From Ophiodon elongatus (Eukaryota > Chordata > Actinopteri > Perciformes > Hexagrammidae): 64,000 nt of DNA. The notes beneath the pieces were generated by a model, which did not search any database, was not told the origin of the DNA, and saw only the letters and a list, made by a program, of their open reading frames with translations. The stretch covers positions 2,812,501 to 2,876,500 of the forward strand of contig JACSYO010001013.1 of the NCBI GenBank assembly GCA_016806645.1. The letters are read 5' to 3'. The translations under genes and the position numbers were made by a program. Below are positions 34,149 to 45,300 of this stretch, piece after piece. Positions within the stretch are counted from its first letter, which is position 1. Every line of letters starts with the position of its first letter.

Positions 34149-36802
34149 CCCACTTTCTCCAGGTTCACATTTGGCTAATAATCAACTAGTGCCTCATAAA
34201 ATGTCAGAGTTTGCAAGGTGAAGGTGTGCTCACTGGTAAAGGTGAACGAAGTGCCTTTAAGGACATAGAATGACATCATGATATTTACGTGACTTACTTG
34301 CATCGACCAAGAGAACAGCTGCTTTTTGATGACTAACACAGTAAACAACACACCTTGGGACTTTTATATTTTGGTCACACTTCCTCCCCAGTGAGCGGTC
34401 AAGGACTGAGTGACAAAGGCCAGTGTGTGCGTTTGGAAGTTGTTAATCTTGAAGTCGCCCTTAAAAAGAAGGTTTATTACAGGCTCTCTTTCAGCATTAA
34501 AGGGCCAGTTCACCTAAATGACAAAACGACATGTTCATTTGCAGTCTCTCCCTGGTGCTATTTAACCATGCAGATAGTTTTTGGTTTTATGTGCTCTGGT
34601 TTGGAGGAAATAAAATGGGAGTGATTGGAATTCAGTTCGTGGTCCTAAAAGAACTGAAGATTTACAGCAACTCCCAGAAACAGTGTTCTAGTTTCTTTAG
34701 TCTGACCAAACAGCAAAACAGATATTAGTTTACTCGAGAAACAGACAAAAAAAAGACCACAAATCCTCAGAGTTTAGATGCGTGCGGTAATATTTGCACT
34801 TCTGCTTGAAATGACATTTACCAATTATTTTTCTGTCGATTATTTAATGAGCAGAACTTTTGCACATCTATAGGTCGTACAGGGGAAGGATCTAAGGTTC
34901 TATAGTGTCGAGCATTTAATAATAAAAAATGTTCAGCTCTAGGATATAGTTATAACAAGTTACATTTTCTCAAAGTTGAGCATCTCAGCTGCAAAATATA
35001 TTTATATTTTTACTGAAGCCTGTACTGTGCAGCTGTATTATGTTGAAAAAAATATATTGAAGTGCTCAGATTGTGATCAAGAGCAGAAAACACGATTGGG
35101 ACCTACTTTAGACTGAACCATTTGAACTTCCAGCAAGAAATGTTAATTCAGGCTCTGGTTAGGGCCCCAGACCTGTGCTTTCCCACTGCATATAAAAACT
35201 CAAATTATCTTCATGACTATAGTAATATATAATAATAATAATAATAATATAATATAAGAGGTAAGTGAAACAACACTGTAGCTGCCCTTTAATTTAGTTT
35301 TAAAAGTTGTTTCCTTTCATACATAATTGAGTTATATAACTGACAAGTACTTTAAGTGTATAAACCGAGGCTGACTGTCAAGTTCAGGCACATCTCTGCT
35401 CACCAGACATTAAGCCCTGAATACTAAGAGGTTGTAACCCAAACATGTAGGGCTCAGTGAAATAGGTAGTCCCGGTCCTCAGGGCGGTCTCTGATTGGCT
35501 GAGGAACGTTCGAAACCAGGAGGAACGTTCGAAACCAGGTGAACAGTTAAACACGCCTAACCGCACAACAGATTAATATCAATGCGCGGTACTAAACTCA
35601 CAGCAGCTTTTCAAACCGAGAGAAATACATTTACAAATTCTAATTAACAGAAAATGACTGATAATTTAAATATTGAAATGGTAAGAATTTGTGTGGCTGC
35701 CAGCAGGCGTTGGTTCTGACCTGAGAACAGCATGGGTTGGGCAGTAATTTCCAGTTTGTGTAATAAAGCATTAGTCAGATTAACATGTCACCGTTTGATG
35801 AGACTATATATCTTAAATAAATCAGTACCACGTGTGGGATTTATGGGTCCAAGCCACTCTGTACTACCTACCATATAACCCTGTCTGCAGCCAGGTGATG
35901 CGTTAGCTCGGCTGTTTGTGTGTCGGTATCCGAGGAATGCCAGGCAGATAGCCGTGTTTCAGCACCGGGGCCCAGGGGGGCGGAGGGGGGGGGAGGAGAG
36001 AGGGGGGGGAGGGAGGAGAGAGGGGGGGGAGGGAGCGCTCTGGAGAACTTGTGGGAACTCGTCTGTGAACTGCGCAGGGAGCGGAGGGCGAGGAGGGCGA
36101 GGAGGGGAAGGGGGAGCTGGGAGGGACCGACCGACGTTAAGACGACTTCAACGTTGCAACTCCGCAGCTGTTTGTTTTGTCGGCGTCAATTTGGCCCACA
36201 AATATGTTAAAAAGCATGTCCGGGACGGGCGAGCTGTGAAGGGGACCGACAGGTAGGACCGTTACCGAGAAGCGGTTTGTCTTTTCGTCAATTAACGCGA
36301 GACTTTCGGTGCTTTTGTTAAGCTTTTGACCGTTGATTTAACTTTGGGTGTGCAGTAAATAACTTTTTTTTCTGTGTTCTGACACATAAAAGCTGTTAAA
36401 ATCTCTTTTTTTTTTTTTGTCTTTGATAAAAGAAAAAAGTCGACAGTGGCTGAACGTTTGTTGGTTATTTTATAACTTGACGTTACCTGAAGCAGGAACG
36501 TCAACTACCTGTTGCACAATCTTGACACAGAAGAGAAGCAAACGAAACCAGTTCAATGTAAAGCTAATAATTACTGTTGGCTTTTAAGGTGTTAGATTAA
36601 ACAGAGGACTGCCATTACGCTGGTGAAGCTTAATAAAAATAGTTTGAAACATGTCAGGTTGTGTATGTCCGAATAGTGGCTCTGCAGCACATTGCTCAGG
36701 TGTTGCTGTTGTGTTGCCTGGACCAACGCCCCTCAAACAGGATGTTGCATGCAACCTCGTAACAAATCTCACAGCTGTAATTTATCTGAATGTCTGCGTT
36801 TT

Positions 36803-36846
<44 letters not shown>

Positions 36847-39800
36847 TGGCAATGTTGTGGCTTATTTAATTGTTAACATGCAGCTAGAACAGTTGTCATT
36901 TTATTTGCAAACCAATTTATTATGACACAACAGGCCTTAAATAAATGCTACTTTTATGGAGGTATAATGTTGAGTTTTTTGTTTTAGGTGTCTTAAAGGG
37001 GGTCTGTTTCAACGTTTATGGTATTTTGGATTCTTTAGTTTATGGAGGTGTTGATATTTCAAAATCTTGCCATAAATTTAATTCTAATACTACATTTTAT
37101 TGACTGTTTTTCCTGATACTCTGACACTTAGCATGACGATTTAGTTCAGTAAAAACTATACACAACACAATACAAGCGCAGAATAGTAGTGTAGAGTAGA
37201 GCTAATCAATCGATTACTCAATCAACACTTTATTAATTAGCAAATCATTTGATAACATCAGTTTTCTTTTCAGAATTTGCTGTATTTCTTTGTCTTATGT
37301 GATAGTGAACATGAATATATTTGGGTTTGTTAGTCAGACAAAACAAGCAATATGAAGACAGCCTTGGGTTTTTAACACGGTACTATGGAGGACACCACGA
37401 TAATGTTCTTGTTATTTATTTTTTTGGAGGTTTTAACAACCTTGGGGGACTTTACATTCTACAGTTAAACACTTACATGTGGTGGGCATGCAGAGTCATT
37501 CCTGTATTTTTAGACTTAATGTGATAAAAGATTCAGCATTTCTCTACTAAAAATGTATTTCTGTTAGTACTGAGAGGGCTTTGAAACAGCATTTACACAT
37601 TTATGTTTGGATATGTGACGGTAAGTGACGGTAGTGACTAGTTTATAGGCCATTGATATCCAGATAACCTTTAAAGAACAGCTCTAAATCTTGCTGAAAA
37701 TGTAATTCACCATTAAATGAAATTCAGAAAAACTGCAGATTTAAATTATTTAGACTTTTTTGTTTTGGTGTCTGGGGGACTCATGACCTCAGTATTTCTA
37801 AAATCTTGGTATGACTCTGTCAGTGTGACAACAGGCGGCCTGGTTATGGCTGGATTTCTAAAGGAAGAGAATGACTTTATAGGGTTTATTTTTACAGCAT
37901 CACAAGCTACACGGCCTCCAAAATGACCATAAAGTTGAAACGGCACCATTCTGAAACAGTTTCAACCAAAGCTAAATATCATAGCCCTCGTGAATGTAGG
38001 ATTTATTGCAGGACTGTTATGTTTGACCAAAAGTCGTTTTTGCTTTTGTACCTAAGAAATTGGCAAATTAGTGTAATCAGAAGTATCAAAGTGTGTGTTT
38101 GTGTTTTGCTTCAGTGGATGTTGTGTCATTACTAGTTGTATTCGGGGGCAGAGCAGGGTAAACAAGTAAAGGTCACACCACTGGTTATGCACATCCCACC
38201 ACGATTTGTTCCACATTGTTAACCCACAGTGAAAGGCAGGCATAGATGTAGATTTGCTAGACTGGCTAATGGCTCATGTGATGACTGAGGGTTATCTTGT
38301 TGGGCTGTCCTGCTGTGAGTTCTCTGAGCTGTTCATCTGTTCGCCTTGTGTTTACAGAGACAGGAAGGTGGAAGCTTAGGGAGGAAGGAAGGAGGAAAAA
38401 GAGGCCCGCTATTAAAAGGCCCTCAGTTTTATTTTGTGGTGTTAATGACAGATCCAGACCTTGGCAGTGGCCTTCCATCCCTGTACTATTCATGTTTGAA
38501 AGAACAACATTTCACCGCTATCTGTGACTCCCTATTGTTGAGTTTAGTAGCTCCAAAATCCTCTCTTCTCTCTTGTTTTTCAGCAAGAGGAGGAGTGTCA
38601 GCGCATACCTCAGCCAGCTGAAGGTAAGAGGTTAAGCACACGGCTTCTCCTCTGTAGCTGCCTCTTTTTTTTTTTTTTTTTTTTTTACTACATATTTTCC
38701 TTCATACAAAATGTGAGCAAAGAAAACATGCATAGTAACTGTGCGTATTATGGTCTCCGCTGCGTGCGTTGCAGGTGTTCGGCGGTCGCAGAGACATGGA
38801 CTCATTAAAGAAGGAGCTGGAGGAGGAGCTGAAGCTCAGCACCGATGACCCGACGAGCCATGCGTGGTTCCACGGGCCGCTGAGTCGAGAGGTGCTCAAA
38901 GGACCCTACTGTTCCCGCTGTGTTTCCACTTAAAAAAAGCACACTGTTATTCACACAAATTAAAGGAATAGATTGACTATTATTTGGGAAATGCAGTTTT
39001 TGGCTTTCTTGCGTATAGTCGGATGAGGAGATTAATACCAACTCTCACATCTGTAGAGGCAGATTGACTTCAGACAGAGCCAGGCTAGCTGTTTCCCCTT
39101 GTATCCAGTATCTATGCTAAGCTAAGCTCACAGGCTGGTGGCTCAAGTTTCATACATAGTTGCAAGTTTATTTGGTACACATGGCTAAAACTAATGCGGT
39201 CTAATACCACCGCCCTGAAGGTGTTGATCAACTCAACCTGCTGATTTGTTTCCAGGCTGCCGAGTCTTTGTTTGAGAGGGACGGAGACTTCCTGGTCCGA
39301 GACTCGTGCTCTTCCCCCGGCGACTACGTTTTGAGCTGCTTTTGGAAGGACGGGCCCATGCACTTTAAGATTATACGAGTGATCCTTCGACCCAAAAAGG
39401 TACGTCTAACTTATGCTACTCCATGCGCTGCAAGTGGGGGATGATGGATTCATTGTGACAATTATTTAGGTCGCTCTAATGCCAACTTTTCACCGGTCTC
39501 AGCTTCTTCAATGTGAGGATTTTCTGCATTTTATATCCCTGGTTAATTTAATATAGTAGTTTTGTTTTGACAAAACAAGCAATTTCAAGAAGTCACCTTG
39601 GCCTCTGGGAATTCACAATTGGCTCTTTTCCCCCCCAAAGTTTCTAGACTAAACAATTCTTCAAATAATCTTAAAAAATCCCAAACTATTCAATATTTAA
39701 AGTATGTTGTAAATTTGTGTGCTCTGAAAGGTTTGTAGCTTGGCAGCTGCAGTCAGCTGTGATTCCCGTTATTTACAATAAAGGACTCCAATGGAAGTCG

Positions 39801-42251
39801 GTACAAAAGAACACATCAACACATCCATCGTAACTTCTCATCCGGAGTATAACCTACTTCTCCACCGTTGATCTGTATGTTTCAATATCTGTCTCAAAAT
39901 ACACACTACATAATTTATGGTACACTATTGCCCCCTCATAGCTCTAAAACTCAGGCAGAAATATTTAGCCATTAATTGAAATGTTTTGAGCATACTGAGC
40001 ATGCAAATCAATAGTGGAGAGGCGGCTTTGCGCTGTAAGAGGGATTTGAAACATTTTTATAGACTTTTTGATGCTTTCAAAAAATAATAATTCTGTGACT
40101 CAGGGTCACTATGTTAACTGCAATGAGTCTGCTCTGACCTCCGCTAAGCTGCAAGCTACGATATCCACCTTTCTAGCCTCTGAGTGGTGAGTCTCTGTTA
40201 GTAAAAAGATGGATTTTTGTTGGACTGTTCCTGTAGAAGCTCTGCTTGGTATATATTATGTGTGTGCCTCCGCCTGTGTGACAGGGCTACTCTCGGGAGC
40301 TGTTCCAGTTCGAGGAGGATCGCTTTGACAATGTTCCCGCTCTGATCCGGTTCTATGTGGGCGGCCGTCTGCCCATCTCCCAGGCCTCTGGCGCTGTGAT
40401 CTTTCACCCAATCACACGGACCCTTCCTCTGCGTGTCATCATCGAGCGACATGGAGAGCCCACCACCACCACCACCAGCAGTAGTAGTGGTGGTGGTGGT
40501 GGTGCAGGGAAAGAGAGACACACTCAAGCCAACAATAGGCGGAGCTTCAGTTCTGCACACACCGACGCACTGCAGGTCATCAATCCACTGCTAAGGTGGG
40601 AGCCAGTCTGCTGCGATGTAGTGCAGTTCACGTACTCATGTATAGTGATGAAACAAACTGCCCGTTCACAAATTCAAATACATATTCTCAAGAACTTTTG
40701 TTTTATGCGTGGCAGGAGTGGAAGTCAGCCTGCGAACCTGGAGAACGTTGGACGTAGACCTTCACTTCAGTCTGCGCAGTCAGACAGCAACCTACGAACC
40801 GGTACGTTCCACATACAGGCCTCTGTCGCCGCTGACCCCTCATGGCCACTGGACCCCTCATGGCCACTGGACCCCTCATGGCCACTGGACGCAGCTCTGT
40901 CGCAGCCACCGGAAACAATCAGCTCGTCTTTCCAGCCTCTGTGCTGTCATGCAGCAGGGCGTCTTGCTTGTGGCTCATGTGGAGCTCTTCTTATATATTT
41001 AAGCACCAGGTCTATTTTTGTCGGAGCAGCTTGTATCGCTGAAGCATGAAATTCACTTTTAAATGTATGTATATGCTATTATTTATAGATAAATTATATA
41101 TTGCAGTTGACAGTAAATGCCCTTTTTTTTTCTTTTTTTGTCAGTATGTACTAGTTTTTCCAATCCTGAATTGCACTATTCATAAAACACAGATACAAGA
41201 TGAAGATAAGAGAACATGCTGTGTATCGTAGTTAAAACAAATTAAGTACAGCCACAAAGGATATGTTGCCATATTGATTATAAACAAGCTGCTAAGTTGT
41301 TTTCAATATGCTTGTAAAACACAAAAATATTAGGGGAATAACTTTTGGATATGCGGCTGCAGAAGACCTCAAAAAAGACATTTGTGGACATTTGAATTGT
41401 GACAGAGTCATAACTGAGCTGTTGCGCAACCCAAAACGTATCCAGTGGGCATTTGTGGTTCTGTCCTGCATGGTTGGCCTGTATTGTATTTCCAGAATTG
41501 ATTTGAGGAGGTGTAAAAGCGTGACGCAAAAGAATCTGTGACGTCTTTCAACTTCCTGCTGTCGCTCTTCCTCATCCAGGCGTTCCACAGAACACTCCTT
41601 CGAAGCACACTGACCCCGCCCCCATCTCCCCAGTGTTTCGCACGGGCAGCGAACCCCTGCTGAGCCCTCGACCGCGACACACACGGCCCTCCCATCCAGG
41701 TGACAAGCATGCAGACTTTTATTTATGGTCGGATGAAAGGAGAAGCAAACAGCAGATAGTTATTGCACAGCACAAGTTTCTGTCTGGCTCCGCCATAAAA
41801 CACACAATGTGCGGGTTTTAGCAACCTGAAGGAAGTTTTCATTCTACAATAGGAATTATTTTTGGACCCAACTCTCGTGTGGAGAGGCACTTTTAACCAA
41901 ATTTAGAGTCTGGGAAATAAAACACTTAATTTTAAGGGTCTGGTACTAATTAAAGGGTAATCATGTTTAAGTAATATCCTTGAAAGAAGCATTCCATTTA
42001 CATAAAATATAATTGAACAGCTAATTATATGAAACGCTTATAATTAAACAAAACATTAGAGACTTCCTTTTTTTTCAGGGGTGGAGGTGTTTTATGACTT
42101 TCATTTACAATCTTAGTATTTCTAAGAGCCTGAGCCTTGGTGCTTGGTACAGAAGGGACTAGTTACAGGTCAGAAACGTCACACACAACAGAGGTAACAA
42201 CATCCTGCTGTGTATTCTGACTATTTCCCTTGAACCTTTCCGGAACTCAAC

Positions 42252-42300
<49 letters not shown>

Positions 42301-45300
42301 TCAGCGGCTTAAAAGTTGAAGTACCATAGCAGTGCCGCCTCTAACTATGGAGACGGCCGATGACACAGACGCATAACTCCCTCCTCCGTCCCTGTAGGTG
42401 GTGGTGTAACTTTGCGAGGTTCAGATGGACAGCTGCACCCCAGGGCTCCTCCTAAACCTCTCAGGGTCTCCACAGTGTTTGCCAATAGCATCCCTCCCCC
42501 ACCCACCCGCCAGAACGTCGACCCCTCCTCTTTCTACGATGAGCTGGTCATCCAGGTAAAGAAGTCATCACAAGTCACAGCTCTGCTGTTCATCTTTTAT
42601 ATGTCATCTCTCCTTCCATTTGGGAGGAGATTTGTCCTTCCAAGCCTGGAAATCCCCCTTGGAGAGTTTATGTCCTCTTGGTAAATAGTCCTGTACTTGT
42701 ATAGCTTTTTATAGCTAGTTTTCCAATCACTCAAAGCGCTTTAACACTACATGACATCATTCACCCATTCATATACTGATGGGAGGGGCTAAGGTACCAC
42801 CTGCCCATCAGGAGTAGCTACCATTCACACACCGTAGGCACAGCTTTGAGGTTAAGTGTCTTGCCCAAGGACACATCGACATGGGCTAGCGGAGCCGGGA
42901 ATCGAACCACCGATTCTCTGTTTGAAGGACAACCCTGCTCACCGCTAAGCCACAGTCTTGCCGTTGTGTCCAGGTGCCACACGCCCAGCGGAAAGGTCAC
43001 GTGGACCGGCTGCGAGCAGAGGAGAAGTGGCAGAGCCGCGCCCGCCTCACAGAGACTTCCTTTGGCTTTCTGGAGGCCGAGAACAGCGAAGCGTCATCAC
43101 AACCGCCGCTGCTGCCGCAGAAGAAGACGGCAGAGGAAGTGGAAGACTGGCATTTTGAAAAGCCTCATGTTTGTATATATTTTCCCATGTTTGCTTCTGT
43201 TCTAAGTAAATAGGAAGGTGATATGTTGTAAAGGATTACAGCAGTGTTTTGCAAGTATTACCTTCTTAATCACAAACCATGTAAACCCTACATGTTTCCG
43301 CATTTCATTTTTTTTTTAATGCATGCAATAAGATATTCTACTCCTTCCATTCCAGTCAGCCACTGTTTTCCATTTATTTCCTTCTAATATATAATCAATG
43401 ACAGAGCTGTCAAGTCTGCAATGATTTTTTTTCAAAGTTGTTGTAGTGTTGCGGTGAAATAATTATTGGATTAGTCTCCACAAAAATATTCAGCAAAAGT
43501 CACTTTCTTAAAATGCAAAAACTTCTCAAATATGAATGTTTACTGGTTGACTTTGTCTTCTATAATAGTACATTTTAATACTTTGAAATAACTTGAGCAT
43601 TGCGCATCACAAAGGGTCCGTTGTGTACCAACGTAGTAATATCCACCTTCCTCCATCGCAGGTGGAGTCGGTCTCGTGTTTCCAGTTGGATCAGTTTGAG
43701 TCGCTGCTCTTGCCGGAGAACAACCGGCCTCTAGAGCCCGGCGTCCTGCTGACACTCAAAGAGTTGTTCAACCGCTCAAACGCCGACATGACTGCTCTGC
43801 ACATGCTCAGCGTCGACTGTCAGGTAGCCCTCAATCGTCTCGCGTCAGAATCAATAAATGTTTCATTTTTTTTTATGTTTGCACTCCTGATAAATGCTAA
43901 ATAACGGTAACATCCTATCAAATGCAAATAGTAGGCTAAAACGTCAGTATTCTGAATGAGTCATATTGCTTCAGTTAACATATTATTCACAAGGGACCAA
44001 TGTGTTGCAGGTAGCGCGCATTGTTGGGGTGACTGATGAGCAGAAGACGACTATGGGAGTTGGATCGGGGCTGGAGCTCGTCACGTTGCCACACGGACGC
44101 CAGTTACGACAGGATTTGTTAGAAAGGTACACGCGACCGACAAAGATCAATTAAAGAGTTGATTCCCCCATACAACAAAACAGCTCCTTTCCCCACACAG
44201 TGGTATGCAGCTATGCAGATGTCTTTGTTTTAATGTGTCCAGGTTGTAATGTATTTCTGATCGCTGCCTTGTGAATGGACTTTGGTTTGGGGTGCCAAAA
44301 GTATTAGAAAATCTATTTGACTGTCACTCAGTGTCACAAAGAAAAATCTCTTACAGTTTTCAGTGGGACTATTTTTCTTTGGTAAACAGTAGTTTGTTTG
44401 ATTATCTAGAGCAATTGGGAAACTTATGATGGTGCTTTTTTTAATGTAATTTTTAAATTCCTTGACTAGGCTACCACAAAATTATATTAACCTCTATTGT
44501 TCTCGGGATAGCTAGAAGTGGGAAGTGAGAAAACGTCCTCCACCTACTGCCTTTTTCAATCGTCTACCCTCTCACACCTCTAATATATACATGTCTTTCA
44601 TTTTTTTAGGCATCATCTAATATCACTGGGAGTCGCAGTGGACATCCTAGGCTGCACAGGAACTGTGAGCCAAAGGGCAACCGTTTTACAGAAATTAATC
44701 TTATTGGCTCAGGCCCTGAAAGAATACGCCCACAACCTCTACTCCTTCTCAGCTGTGATGAAGGCTCTAGAGATGCCTCAGGTAATGAGATCATCACCAA
44801 CGTATGCTTGGTTATTCACTGTGGTAATCCTGTTAAATGAAACGAGTGGCATATGCATGTCATAGAAACGTCATAGAACGTAAAAAATGTATAGTATTGT
44901 ATTGTCATAAAAACAGTTATAAAAAGTCACATTACAGTATGCTATAAAAATCTTAGTGTGTCATACACAATATATCCAAAAGTCATATTTTAGTATGCTA
45001 TAAAAAAGGCCATGTCTTTAAAAATATCATAGTTTTGTATGTAATAAAAAATGTCATTAAAAAAACTGACATTTTTAAAGACATGGCCTTTTTTATAGCA
45101 TACTAAAATATGACTTTTTGATATATTGTATATGATACACTAAGATTTTTACATGCCATACATTATGTCATAAAATAGGCATAGTATGGTATTTCATGAA
45201 AACATAAAAAAGTCTACTATAGTATGCTTTTAAAAAAAAGTCATAGTATAGTATGCCACAAAAAATCATATTATAGTATTCCATCACAAATATCATAGTA

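Larger units (their letters stand above)
40716..43168 (+). other. sh2d3a: SH2D3A exons 9-12: Pro/Ser linker
   Basis: Exons 40716-40801, 41580-41699, 42398-42555 and 42974-43168 encode residues 346-532. Family landmarks are SGSQPANLENV, SPVFRTGSEPLLSP, LRGSDGQL, APPKPLRVS and SSFYDELV. The last may be a Tyr phosphorylation site. Confidence 0.88.

Noticed and set aside
40357..41049. 230 aa plus-strand ORF across SH2D3A exons 8 and 9
   Set aside because: Not a single-exon gene: it reads through the intron between two well-supported exons. Its 3' part is treated separately as possible intron retention.
42885..42957. tRNA gene on the minus strand
   Set aside because: A and B boxes are present, but there is no cloverleaf with a plausible acceptor stem, and the sequence continues into a SINE body; called a SINE head instead.
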